Shown: positions 19,659 to 28,654, counted from the stretch's first letter. The stretch is DNA of 64,000 nucleotides from Nitrososphaerota archaeon (GCA_028867735.1 JAGWFW010000002.1:17952-81951), one strand, 5' to 3'. A program made the numbers and translations. The notes: a model not told the origin generated them from the letters alone.

Positions 19659-19982
19659 ATGCGTGTCTTTTTTACTCCAAAACTTGAAAATCTGCTTGAA
19701 AAAATAGAGCTGAGTGATTGGAGGCAAAGACTGCGCGAGCCACTGACACACAGCGAGCAATCCTTGTCTGACAACTGGAAATATTGTGCACTCGGGGAGA
19801 GAATACGAAAAGAGGGCAAAGGCCTTGATAAAGTAAAGGACCTGACCCCAGAGGCCATAAAATTGGGATTTAGTTTTTCTACTGCGGTAAAAAGAAGGGA
19901 CAGTACTGCGGCTTTGGAGATTTTGGAGCAAATTGAAAAATTGCCATCAATCTGGCGCAGCTCGTCTGAACCTACTCCATAG
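19659..19982 (+). CDS. Hypothetical protein
   Basis: 107 aa open frame MRVFFTPKLENLLEKIELSDWRQRLREPLTHSEQSLSDNWKYCALGERIRKEG. No family recognised. Confidence 0.55.
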   Translation: MRVFFTPKLENLLEKIELSDWRQRLREPLTHSEQSLSDNWKYCALGERIRKEGKGLDKVKDLTPEAIKLGFSFSTAVKRRDSTAALEILEQIEKLPSIWRSSSEPTP

Positions 19983-20395
19983 GCCGTTTTTTCACATCTT
20001 TTTGATATTTGGGGAGAGGGACTTGAACACAAGTATCTTTCAAAATGGGTAATTTTTGAAAATATTGGGGCACAGTAAAGTGGATCAAAAAAGGGTATTT
20101 TTCACGCAAAAATCTTGCCAAAAACAGGGGTTTAGCTTTTGTTCGCGACCAAATGAGAGATTCAAACTCTTGCTGGGCAATGGGGGTGTTTTGGCCCTTG
20201 GCTGCCATATGCACGCACAAATGTTAAACCCCCCCTGAAAATCGTGTTTTTTGAAAAAATCACGTTCTTCGTGGCACGTGGAAAATAAGCAGGGGTTTAA
20301 CCTTCAAGCATGAATTTTAAAAAACGGGATTTTGTGAAAAAAGTCCATTTAAAACCATTTTATTTTGATCGCAGGCCTGATTCTGGCCTGGTTTT

Positions 20396-20548
20396 GTGCC
20401 AAATAGGGGGGTAAAAATAACCCCAAAACATGCCAAAGAACTGAAAATGGTTCTATGCCACAAATGCTCTGACGAAAAGCACGGGGAGTGCATGGGAAAG
20501 GCAGGCATGTTTGACTGCGACTGTGAACTATGCAAGGTACAAAACTAG
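20396..20548 (+). CDS. Small Cys-rich (zinc-binding) protein, about 50 aa
   Basis: GTG-started frame MPNRGVKITPKHAKELKMVLCHKCSDEKHGECMGKAGMFDCDCELCKVQN. Not in the ORF track. Confidence 0.55.
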   Translation: MPNRGVKITPKHAKELKMVLCHKCSDEKHGECMGKAGMFDCDCELCKVQN

Positions 20549-20601
20549 GACAAGTCTTGCTCCAAACCTACACTGAACTGCTTATATCAAATATTTGGTA
20601 G

Positions 20602-20970
20602 ATGAAATCCGTGCCAGATATTGATGATGTGACAAAGGCAAAGATAGTGCAGATGATTCTGGATGGTACCACAGAAGATGCCCTTGAAAAGCTAAGCGAG
20701 ATTTACCGGGTAGAAGCGCCGGAAATAACAGTTGGCACAATCAAACGGAAAAGAAGGACTGTCTATGCGGTATATGTTCCAGCCGAAAAGAAGATTTATG
20801 CACTAAACTCTGACATTTTTCGCAACCCGTTTGTCATACTGCACGAGTATTATCACCACATCCGCTCAAAGCTTGGGGTGCACAGGGGCTCGGAAAGACA
20901 CGCCAACATGTATGCTCAAGAGTTCATAGAATCCTATGCCAGAATGGCAAAGTCCAGAACGGAAACATAG
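20602..20970 (+). CDS. Putative zincin-like metalloprotease domain protein
   Basis: NPFVILHEYYHHIRSKLGVHRGSERHANMYAQEFI: HExxH-type motif (HEYYH). Confidence 0.6.
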   Translation: MKSVPDIDDVTKAKIVQMILDGTTEDALEKLSEIYRVEAPEITVGTIKRKRRTVYAVYVPAEKKIYALNSDIFRNPFVILHEYYHHIRSKLGVHRGSERHANMYAQEFIESYARMAKSRTET

Positions 20971-21041
20971 GTTAGGATTTTTTGGATCTTTGCTATTTGG
21001 GTATTGAATCTGGCGATTGTCTCAAGTTTCAGGGGTTGGAA

Positions 21042-21229
21042 TCATGCTATTGCTTCTGCCTCTATTTCCACAAGTATTTCGGGATCTATGAACTGATTTA
21101 CCTCTACCATTGTACAAGTGGGTCTTATCTTATCAAAAAATTCTGAATGTGCTTTTGCAATCTTCTTCCAATCTTTGATATTGGCTGAAATCCTCACCTG
21201 CACCACATTTTCCAAACTCGTTCTATCAT
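21042..21229 (-). pseudogene. 5'-truncated RidA/YjgF-like remnant
   Basis: Minus-strand translation RTSLENVVQVRISANIKDWKKIAKAHSEFFDKIRPTCTMVEVNQFIDPEILVEIEAEAIA* resembles the C-terminal half of RidA. An in-frame stop lies just upstream and there is no start. Confidence 0.65.
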
Positions 21230-21380
21230 AAATCTAGTCTAATTCCTACTTCTGGTGGTGTCTTTTTGCTGTTAATGTACTCTCGGGAAATTATCGTGAA
21301 TCATAGTACAATGAATTCATGATACGAATTTTAAACTAAAACAACGCATGTTTTTACCCTTACACTAATTAGGAACAATA

Positions 21381-21402
21381 TTTCAAAATTCGAATATGGA
21401 AA
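21381..21402. promoter_or_regulatory. Palindromic element copy 3
   Basis: TTTCAAAATTCGAATATGGAAA, overlapping the start of ORF 21396. Confidence 0.5.
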
Positions 21403-21737
21403 GGTATGAAATCAAGATCTTGGTGTCAAAAAAGCCCACCGATTCACAGTCTAGGAAAATCCAGGAACACTTTATGGAAATGCCACTTGAAGAGATACTG
21501 GCAGGACTAAACTTTGCAAAAAACAGGTGGAAGGCAAAGGACGCCGGAGTCCTAAAGGTAGGAAGAAAAAGCATAATCAAAAAAGAGATCCATTCTATTA
21601 CGTCCGAGCAGGCGCAGTGGAGGCTCAAAAACTGGAAGATGATGATAGCAAATTACAGAAGACTGGGGTACAGTTATCCTACAATATCTCGAATCAAGAA
21701 AATACTGGTTGACCTGAGCAAGAAAAAGTCTAGATAG
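21396..21737 (+). CDS. Hypothetical protein, convergent with the cdvB-like gene
   Basis: 113 aa ORF MERYEIKILVSKKPTDSQSRKIQEHFMEMPLEEILAGLNFAKNRWKAKDAGVLKVGRKS; 3' end overlaps the cdvB-like ORF. Confidence 0.6.
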   Translation: MERYEIKILVSKKPTDSQSRKIQEHFMEMPLEEILAGLNFAKNRWKAKDAGVLKVGRKSIIKKEIHSITSEQAQWRLKNWKMMIANYRRLGYSYPTISRIKKILVDLSKKKSR

Positions 21738-22404
21738 TCTCTTGCTTTTTCACAGTAGAGGGAAGAGTTGAGGGCAGGTCTGGGATGGACTGTCTCACTT
21801 GACCTTCCAAGACCGCATGTGCCTCCTCTAATATCTGGTTTGTCTCCGAGCTTGTCGTCTCTACAGCAAATGTGTTTTCTGAGTTCATCGATGCTCCTGC
21901 CATGATATCTCCTAGTATGCTTGACAGGTCCTGCATTGAGGAATTTGCCTCTGGCATAAGCCCGCTCAGTCCGGCACCCAATCCCTTGATGATTGACATG
22001 CACGGGCTCAATGTAACCACGACGTCTCCAAGCTCGGATATTGTATTCAACCTGAGCTGAATCTGCTCCATGGCTAGCTTGGCCCCAACTACCATGTTGG
22101 TCATCTTTCTGATTTCGTGTAGCTCAGTTGCGTATGCTTGAGAATACGGTTTATTGTGAGAGCGTACTGACTCTACTACCTTTTTGAAAATATAATCGTC
22201 TTTTTCCTTTAACTTTCTTGAAATTCCATCAAGCTTTGCAATCTGAAGCTGCAGCCTTTTTTGTGCCTCGTCAATCTTTGGCCTAAGAGGGGCATCGGGC
22301 TTTACCTTGTCTATTACCTTCTGTGATATACTGTCCTTTTGCATGTTCCATCTTGCTGCAAAGTTCATGGTTGTGCCTTTGATCTGAATTGGTGTTTTAA
22401 ACAC
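21730..22404 (-). CDS. cdvB: CdvB-like ESCRT-III/Snf7-family protein
   Basis: Helical Snf7-like: LRPKIDEAQKRLQLQIAKLDGISRKLKEKDDYIFKKVVESVRSHNKPYSQAYATELHEIRKMTNMVVGAKLAMEQIQLRL...SSILGDIM. Confidence 0.8.
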   Translation of the reverse strand: MFKTPIQIKGTTMNFAARWNMQKDSISQKVIDKVKPDAPLRPKIDEAQKRLQLQIAKLDGISRKLKEKDDYIFKKVVESVRSHNKPYSQAYATELHEIRKMTNMVVGAKLAMEQIQLRLNTISELGDVVVTLSPCMSIIKGLGAGLSGLMPEANSSMQDLSSILGDIMAGASMNSENTFAVETTSSETNQILEEAHAVLEGQVRQSIPDLPSTLPSTVKKQETI

Positions 22405-22484
22405 TCTTGTTCTGCAATTGGATGTGACTGCAGTGACACTCTGCTGCGGTTACAGTTTTTGAATCATACCTTTGACAAATGATG

Positions 22485-22506
22485 TTTCTAAATTCGAATT
22501 CTGAAA
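22485..22506. promoter_or_regulatory. Palindromic element copy 4
   Basis: TTTCTAAATTCGAATTCTGAAA, about 80 bp upstream of the cdvB-like gene. Confidence 0.55.
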
Positions 22507-22524
22507 TATTGATAATCCAACATA

Positions 22525-23631
22525 TCAGCCAAACGTAAATGTATAGATCTGAAATCCTGGCTTTGCTATCAGGGTAAGAGTGTGCGGACCTGCCTGCGGA
22601 GATGAGATTACGTTGTACAGTCTGTTCTCTGACACGTGGACTGTGCCGTTTTGGGTATCCAGTCCTGCGTCACTGCTTCCAACTGGTTTTCCGTCAAGTA
22701 ATACTTGCACGTCGACTCCTGGGCCTGCTGCCACAATGTGTACGTCTTTTGCGTAATACGACAAAACAATCTTTCCTGTATCAGATGACAGCTTCATGCT
22801 GTCTGACAGGTTCTGCCAGTCTCCGTCAAGATAGAAATGATCCTGTTGCAAGTTTGATGGAAGCGCGTATATTACCGTCAGGTTTGGGTGGAACCCCTCT
22901 TGGTTTCCAATGAAGCTTCGTCCAAGTGCAAAGTCATATCCAAAATAAAGCTCCGGTGTCTGCTGGTCTGAAAACTCGTGCTGCTGCAGATCAACAAGCG
23001 ACATGTTGGCGTTTATGTCAAGTCCAAGTGCTTGTGCGCGCTGGTTAAGTAACTCTTGTATTGTTTTCTCTGTCAAGTCATAATCCCCTTCTCCAAAATG
23101 CGTATGTCGTATGTGTCCTGTATAGTCTGTAATGTATTCTGCAGGCCAGTATCTGTTACCAAATGCATCCCATGTGGCATGATCACTGTCTAGTACAACA
23201 GGATACGTTATGTTGTATTTTTGTACTGCCATCTTTACATTGTCAATGTTTTTTTCAAATTCAAATTCTGGAGAATGAACTCCTACGATGAGCAATCCCC
23301 TGTCTGCATATTTTGCATTCCAGTCTTCAAGATATGGTAGTGTTCGCAAACAGTTGATGCAGCTATAAGTCCAAAAATCATACAACACAACCTTGTTTTT
23401 CATTGCACTCTTTAGCTCGTCAGGCGTGGTATTGATGTATCCCGATATTCCAACAAGATCTGGTGCTACAGGATACTGACTTTCAGATACATTGCCTGAA
23501 ACTGGTTGTGTTAAAATGGAATTGTCTGAAGCTCCCAGCTTGTCAAGTGATTCAAAATACATTGCAACTCCGGCTATTGCACCTATTACGACTATTCCTG
23601 CGATGATTGCGTTTTTGATCTCTTTTTTCAT
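22525..23631 (-). CDS. TlpA/DipZ-like secreted thioredoxin-fold protein with C-terminal beta domain
   Basis: N-terminal TM, then VVLYDFWTYSCINCLRTLPYLEDWNAKYADRGLLIVGVHSPEFEFEK (CINC active site); long C-terminal domain as in DipZ proteins. Confidence 0.85.
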   Translation of the reverse strand: MKKEIKNAIIAGIVVIGAIAGVAMYFESLDKLGASDNSILTQPVSGNVSESQYPVAPDLVGISGYINTTPDELKSAMKNKVVLYDFWTYSCINCLRTLPYLEDWNAKYADRGLLIVGVHSPEFEFEKNIDNVKMAVQKYNITYPVVLDSDHATWDAFGNRYWPAEYITDYTGHIRHTHFGEGDYDLTEKTIQELLNQRAQALGLDINANMSLVDLQQHEFSDQQTPELYFGYDFALGRSFIGNQEGFHPNLTVIYALPSNLQQDHFYLDGDWQNLSDSMKLSSDTGKIVLSYYAKDVHIVAAGPGVDVQVLLDGKPVGSSDAGLDTQNGTVHVSENRLYNVISSPQAGPHTLTLIAKPGFQIYTFTFG

Positions 23632-23641
23632 GGGGTATATC

Positions 23642-24373
23642 TCAACCTAACAGTGCGTTATTTAGCAGAGGAAAGCTTGCTATTGCCGCCAACTGGTTTG
23701 TGTAAACCAAGACTCCAAGCGCTATGATGAACGCTCCCATTATTACAGAATAATACTTGAGATGTTTGCTCATTGATTTTATGAATCTTGTAAACCTTGA
23801 GAAGAATATTCCCATCAGTATGAAAGGTATGCCCAGTCCAAGCGAGTAGGAAAGTAGTAAGACAAACGCATGGCCTGGTGAGGTTGCAGCAAGCGTGAGA
23901 ATGCTTCCCAAAATTGGCCCAATGCATGGAGTCCAGCCAGTGGCAAAGGCAAGTCCGAAAACAAAAGAGAGAGGATAGCTTGCGCTTTTTCTGTCCGGAA
24001 GTATCTTTTTTTCAAAGTTTAGCTTGGATATCTTTGAAGATAGCAGCATAAACGACCCGAATGCAATTATTATGATGCCACCTATGTGATTAAAATCTAC
24101 CAAAGCCTTTCCTGCCGTACTTGACAAGACGCTGTTGAGTACCACGCCCAATATTGAAAATACCACTGTAAACCCTGCAACAAAAAATACTGTATTTAGC
24201 AAAATGTTTAGCCTGCTTGCAACAAGGTTGACAGTACCGTTGTTTCTTTGAAGCTCAGACAGTGTAGTTCCGGAAATATATGCAAGAAACGCAGGAATCA
24301 TCGGTAAGATGCATGGGGCAAGAAAAGAACCCAATCCTGCTACTGCTGCAACGCCAATGTCTAGTTCGACCAC
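23642..24373 (-). CDS. ccdA: Cytochrome c biogenesis protein CcdA
   Basis: AGLGSFLAPCILPMIPAFLAYISG; FGLAFATGWTPCIGPILGSIL. Six-TM DsbD/CcdA pattern. Confidence 0.92.
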   Translation of the reverse strand: MVELDIGVAAVAGLGSFLAPCILPMIPAFLAYISGTTLSELQRNNGTVNLVASRLNILLNTVFFVAGFTVVFSILGVVLNSVLSSTAGKALVDFNHIGGIIIIAFGSFMLLSSKISKLNFEKKILPDRKSASYPLSFVFGLAFATGWTPCIGPILGSILTLAATSPGHAFVLLLSYSLGLGIPFILMGIFFSRFTRFIKSMSKHLKYYSVIMGAFIIALGVLVYTNQLAAIASFPLLNNALLG

Positions 24374-24433
24374 AGGTAAATTGTTGCTCTTTTTTATTAA
24401 TACCTTGTTCCAAATCTAATCCAAATCGCTTCC

Positions 24434-25564
24434 CTATGCGATGCCAAATTTTTTCCCTGCTTTTTCAAATACGTCAAGTGATCTTGCAATGTTGTTGTCT
24501 GTGAGCCAGGCAGTAACTGATATTCTGATTCTTGCCAGGCCAATCTTTACTGTGGGATATCTTATTGGTTGCGCAAATATTCCGTTGTCAAAAAGATACC
24601 TGCCAAAATCTACTGTCTTTTTTTCTCCTCCGATTATGACAGGGATTATCTGACTCTGCGAGTCTATACTGTATCCGCAAGATTCCAAGCCTTTTTTCAT
24701 CTGTTCAATGTTCTTCCATATCTTGATCCTCTTTTGTTCCCTGTCTGACGATATCTTTTCCAATGCATCCCGGACCAAAAAATTTGGCAGGGCAGAGGTG
24801 TAGATAAATGGCCTTGATGTGTTTACTGTAAGATCTATCACTTCTTTTTTTGAGGCAGCATAGCCACCAAACGCGCCCAATCCCTTGCTCAAACTGCTGA
24901 TGTACACGTCAATCTTGCTTGCAACACCAAGATGGGCCCCAGAACCACGGCCGTCAGGGCCTGCAACAAAATCACCATGCGCATCGTCCAAAATCAGGAT
25001 CGCCCCGTATCTTTTGCATATTTCTGTAATCTCTTTTAATTTCGAGAAATCCCCGTTCATGGAAAATATTCCCTCTGTGATCACAAATTTACGGTGACTG
25101 TTTCTTTTCATCTTTTTTTCTAAATCTGACATGTCATTGTGTTTGTACACTGTTTTTTTTGCATGTGACAGCCTGCAGGAATCTATTATACTTGCGTGGT
25201 TGAGCTCATCGCTTAGGATGAGGTCTCCTTTCTGTGGTAGAACTGAGATAATTCCCAAGTTTGCCATGTATCCTGTTGGGAAGACAAGCGATGCCTGCTG
25301 TGATTTGTGGCGCGCAAGCCTGGACTCTAGTTTTTCAAACACGTTATCATTTCCCGCGACAAGCCTTGAGCTTGACTGTGTCTGGGCTTGAGAAACTCGC
25401 ACAACTCCCAATCCCAAATAGTCGTTAGAAGATAGATTGACAAGTCTTTTTTTTCCTACCCGGATGTATGGTCCAGAAACTTTGTTATCGACCAGACTGC
25501 GGTACAAGTTTGCCTTTCTGATCTTGTCTAGCCTGTTACGCACAAAATTGAATCTAGGCTTCAA
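24434..25564 (-). CDS. bioF: 8-amino-7-oxononanoate synthase
   Basis: VNLSSNDYLGLG; LVFPTGYMANLGIISVL; ILDDAHGDFVAG; YISSLSKGLGAFGGY (PLP Lys). Confidence 0.93.
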   Translation of the reverse strand: MKPRFNFVRNRLDKIRKANLYRSLVDNKVSGPYIRVGKKRLVNLSSNDYLGLGVVRVSQAQTQSSSRLVAGNDNVFEKLESRLARHKSQQASLVFPTGYMANLGIISVLPQKGDLILSDELNHASIIDSCRLSHAKKTVYKHNDMSDLEKKMKRNSHRKFVITEGIFSMNGDFSKLKEITEICKRYGAILILDDAHGDFVAGPDGRGSGAHLGVASKIDVYISSLSKGLGAFGGYAASKKEVIDLTVNTSRPFIYTSALPNFLVRDALEKISSDREQKRIKIWKNIEQMKKGLESCGYSIDSQSQIIPVIIGGEKKTVDFGRYLFDNGIFAQPIRYPTVKIGLARIRISVTAWLTDNNIARSLDVFEKAGKKFGIA

Positions 25565-26534
25565 GCCCTATCCTTGATATCATCTCAAAATCTTTGTCAG
25601 GGGAGTTTCCACCTATTGTGAGGTACCCGCCTGTGATGATGCCGTTTGCACCGCCCAAAAGCGCCTTTTCCTGTTCACTTGAAAGATAGACCTCGCGGCC
25701 TCCTGCTATCTTCAGGATGGTCTTTGGCATGAGGAATCTGAACACGGCTATCGTTCGCAGAATCTCTGACAGGGAAATTCTCGGTTGCATTTCAAGCGGG
25801 GTTCCCTTTTGCGGCACAAGTATGTTGATTGGGCATTCCTCGGGGACAAGTTTTGCCAAGTCAAGTCCAAGCTCAAGTCTCTGCATTCTTGTTTCTCCCA
25901 TGCCTATGATTCCACCGCAGCACAGCTCAAGGCCAGTCTTTTTCACTATCATGTTGGTGTTCATCCTCTCATCATATGTGTGAGTGCTGCATATCTTTGA
26001 AAAGAAACTTCGAGACGCTTCCAGGTTGTGGTTGTATCGCTTTACCTTTAATTCCTTGAGCCGACGCGCCATTGATTCGTCTATGAATCCAAGCGAGCAG
26101 TTAACCTCGATTCCAACCTTGTCGTTAATCTGACTGATAATCTCGCAGATCTGTTCAAAGTCGTTCTGTGTAGGGCCTCGCCATGCGCAAACAAGACAAA
26201 AACTCTTGACGCCGTCTTCTTTTGAGAGCCTTGCATTTTGTACAATGGTATCAGCTGGCAACAATTTGTAAGTATCAATTCCGCTTTTGTAAAATGCAGA
26301 CTGGGAACAAAACGAGCAGTCTTCCTGGCATTTGCCTTTCTTTGCATTGATTAGAGATTCCACGTCAACTAGATTGCCGCTTATCTTGCGGGTTATCTCG
26401 TTTGCAGCGTCTGATAAAATCTGCAATGATTCATCTGAAACATTGATAATCTTTTCCGCCTCTTGTGGAGTTATGCTTTGGTTAGACAGTATCTTCCCCT
26501 TGCATAAAGTAATAAATTCAATCTCAGAATTCAT
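25554..26534 (-). CDS. bioB: Biotin synthase (radical SAM)
   Basis: KKGKCQEDCSFCSQSAFY (CxxxCxxC); CCGGIIGMGETRMQRLELGLDLA; NILVPQKGTPLE; GGREVYLSSEQEKALLGGANGIITGGYLT. Confidence 0.96.
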   Translation of the reverse strand: MNSEIEFITLCKGKILSNQSITPQEAEKIINVSDESLQILSDAANEITRKISGNLVDVESLINAKKGKCQEDCSFCSQSAFYKSGIDTYKLLPADTIVQNARLSKEDGVKSFCLVCAWRGPTQNDFEQICEIISQINDKVGIEVNCSLGFIDESMARRLKELKVKRYNHNLEASRSFFSKICSTHTYDERMNTNMIVKKTGLELCCGGIIGMGETRMQRLELGLDLAKLVPEECPINILVPQKGTPLEMQPRISLSEILRTIAVFRFLMPKTILKIAGGREVYLSSEQEKALLGGANGIITGGYLTIGGNSPDKDFEMISRIGLEA

Positions 26535-26573
26535 TGCTTGACTCTCTTTGTATTCTATTAATTAACATTATTA

Positions 26574-26605
26574 TGGTAAACCATGAATGTTTGACTGGTT
26601 TACAA
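26574..26605. promoter_or_regulatory. BirA-type biotin operator upstream of bioB
   Basis: Minus strand reads TTGTAAACC-(14 nt)-GGTTTACCA, 8/9 on one arm and 9/9 on the other against the published BirA operator TTGTAAACC-N14..16-GGTTTACAA. Lies about 40 bp upstream of the bioB start. Confidence 0.8.
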
Positions 26606-26626
26606 ATGTTGTAGCCTGATTTTAAA

Positions 26627-27943
26627 TCACGTTATTTTCTCAGAAATTTTTTTAATGGCGTCTATGGTACCGTCCATTAAAAATTCGAGTTCTCTCTCTG
26701 AGATTGCAAGGGGAGGGACTATCATTACTACATGACCTAGTGTTCTCAGGTAGATTTTGTGCTTTTTTGCCTCGTTGAAAATTCTCTGGTGGATGCGTTT
26801 TTCGAGCGGAATTGGAGATTTTTTCATCTTGTTGCTGACAAGCTCTATTCCCATGAGCATTCCTTTGTGTCTTACATCTCCAACAAGATCAAGGTCTGAT
26901 ATCTCATCAATTCTGCTTTGTAGGTATGTGGAGTTTTTTTTAATTTTTGGGATAATATTGTATTTTTTGTATAATGCAAGATTTGTGATTGCAGTTGCAC
27001 ATGCTAGGGGGTTGCCTGTAAACGTATGTCCGTGGAAAAAGTGTCGCATCTCATGGTGCTGACCCAAAAACGCATCATAGATCTTTTTGCTTGCCAGTGT
27101 GACTGCAAGAGGCAAGTATCCTGCAGTTAGCATCTTACCAAAGGAGACAATGTCAGGCGTGCTTTTCTGGTTCTGGTACTCTATCATGGACCCAAGTCTA
27201 CCAAAACCTGTGGCAATCTCGTCTAGTATGAATAAAATTCCGTGTTTTTTGCACAGGTTACTTATCTTTCTCTGGAATCCGCCCGGGTATACTGTAACGC
27301 CGCCTGCTATCTGGGCTCCGCTTTCCATCACAAAGGCTGCAATGTTGTTGTTTTGCGAAAATGTTTTTTCTACCTCGTCCAAACAATGATCCACATAGTC
27401 TTCAAAGGTAAATCCATTGGGGGTTCTGTACTTGTTTGGAGACGGAATCTTGATTGTGGGAAACAGAACCGACTTGTATCGTGAAAAAAAAGCGGGGACA
27501 TATCCCAAAGACATTGTGCCTGTTGTATCACCGTGGTATCCGTTTTCAAGTGTGACAAATTTTGTTTTTTTCTTCTCGCCCTTGTTGTACCAGTACTGTA
27601 AGGCCATCTTCGCAGAAACTTCCATGGCAGTAGAACCGTCGTCTGAATAGAACACCTTGTACATGTTGGGCGCAAGCCTCACAAGCTTGGTTGCAAGCTC
27701 TTCTGCCTTGTCGTTTGTAAGGTTGAAAAGAGACGAATGCTGCAGCTTTTTTGCCTGTATTGTAATGGATTTGACCAATTCATCTTTAGAATGGCCCCAT
27801 ACGTTGCACCACATGCTTGCAACACCATCAAGAAATAGATTTCCTTTGGTATCTTGAAGCCACATTCCTTTACCTTTCACGATGACGTCAAAACGCGTCC
27901 ATTCTCTCATCTGAGTATATGGATGCCATACGCGACTCTGCAT
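26627..27943 (-). CDS. bioA: Adenosylmethionine-8-amino-7-oxononanoate aminotransferase
   Basis: RVWHPYTQMREW; GNLFLDGVASMWCNVWGHS; ILFILDEIATGFGRLG; DIVSFGKMLTAGYLPLAVTLAS. Confidence 0.95.
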   Translation of the reverse strand: MQSRVWHPYTQMREWTRFDVIVKGKGMWLQDTKGNLFLDGVASMWCNVWGHSKDELVKSITIQAKKLQHSSLFNLTNDKAEELATKLVRLAPNMYKVFYSDDGSTAMEVSAKMALQYWYNKGEKKKTKFVTLENGYHGDTTGTMSLGYVPAFFSRYKSVLFPTIKIPSPNKYRTPNGFTFEDYVDHCLDEVEKTFSQNNNIAAFVMESGAQIAGGVTVYPGGFQRKISNLCKKHGILFILDEIATGFGRLGSMIEYQNQKSTPDIVSFGKMLTAGYLPLAVTLASKKIYDAFLGQHHEMRHFFHGHTFTGNPLACATAITNLALYKKYNIIPKIKKNSTYLQSRIDEISDLDLVGDVRHKGMLMGIELVSNKMKKSPIPLEKRIHQRIFNEAKKHKIYLRTLGHVVMIVPPLAISERELEFLMDGTIDAIKKISEKIT

Positions 27944-28164
27944 GTGTGATTCTTTACCTGGTCATGTTAAAAATGGTGCTGTTGCTTGAGATTGGAAGTA
28001 CGTTGTTTGTAACTCAGATTCCTCATGATGTGGCGGCAGGCAAAATCTTGGTAGTTAACACGGCTAAACAGTTCTGCCTCCGTCATCCTAAAACATCTCC
28101 TTCATATGTAAAAAAATTCTTATGTGTATGTGAAAACGGTCCAGATGATCCCAAGTTCAGATCA

Positions 28165-28430
28165 ATGAGAGTTTCACAAAGAGATATAGTTCTACTATCG
28201 TTTCCATTCTCAGATTTGAAAATCTCTAAGGTCAGACCTGCCCTAGTCCTGCTAATAATGAATGTAATAAGAAATTTGAGGATTTCATAGCAGTTACTCT
28301 CACAACTAACCTAAAATCAGGAGGTTATTCTGTTCTTGTCTCAAACAAGGATTTGGAACGGGAAAAACTGATAATGCTTCCTCATCTTTACAACGTAAAT
28401 TTAGGCAGCATGTTACAGAAAAAAAATTGA
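28165..28430 (+). pseudogene. MazF/PemK-like toxin gene, frameshifted
   Basis: Frame 1: MRVSQRDIVLLSFPFSDLKISKVRPALVL. It continues after a shift near 28250 in another frame: NNECNKKFEDFIAVTLTTNLKSGGYSVLVSNKDLEREKLIMLPHLYNVNLGSMLQKKN*. Confidence 0.75.
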
Positions 28431-28464
28431 TCATTTTTATATAGTGATTTTAGCATTTTAAAAC

Positions 28465-28653
28465 ATGGCAACTACATCTACATTAAACACTTACCGTAAG
28501 GTGCGAGTTGAACCGAAAAATGAAGCAAAAATGATCGGCGCATTATTGAAAACTGGTGAACAATTCAAGGCAATATCGAGAACAGACTATTACATAACCA
28601 GAAAACAATGTGTCACGCTAAGTAAAAATAAGATACCTTATCAAAAACTGTAA
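28465..28653 (+). CDS. Small hypothetical protein
   Basis: MATTSTLNTYRKVRVEPKNEAKMIGALLKTGEQFKAISRTDYYITRKQCVTLSKNKIPYQKL; immediately followed by the next ORF. Confidence 0.5.
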   Translation: MATTSTLNTYRKVRVEPKNEAKMIGALLKTGEQFKAISRTDYYITRKQCVTLSKNKIPYQKL

Positions 28654-28654
28654 A

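Noticed and set aside
24441-25391. Plus-strand ORFs over bioF
   Set aside because: Antisense shadows of a conserved bioF frame.
27919-28164. N-terminal part of ORF 27919-28290 as an antitoxin for the MazF-like gene
   Set aside because: Same frame as the toxin start by chance; sequence (VLLLEIGSTLFVTQIPHDVAAG) shows no antitoxin motif and overlaps the bioA promoter region.
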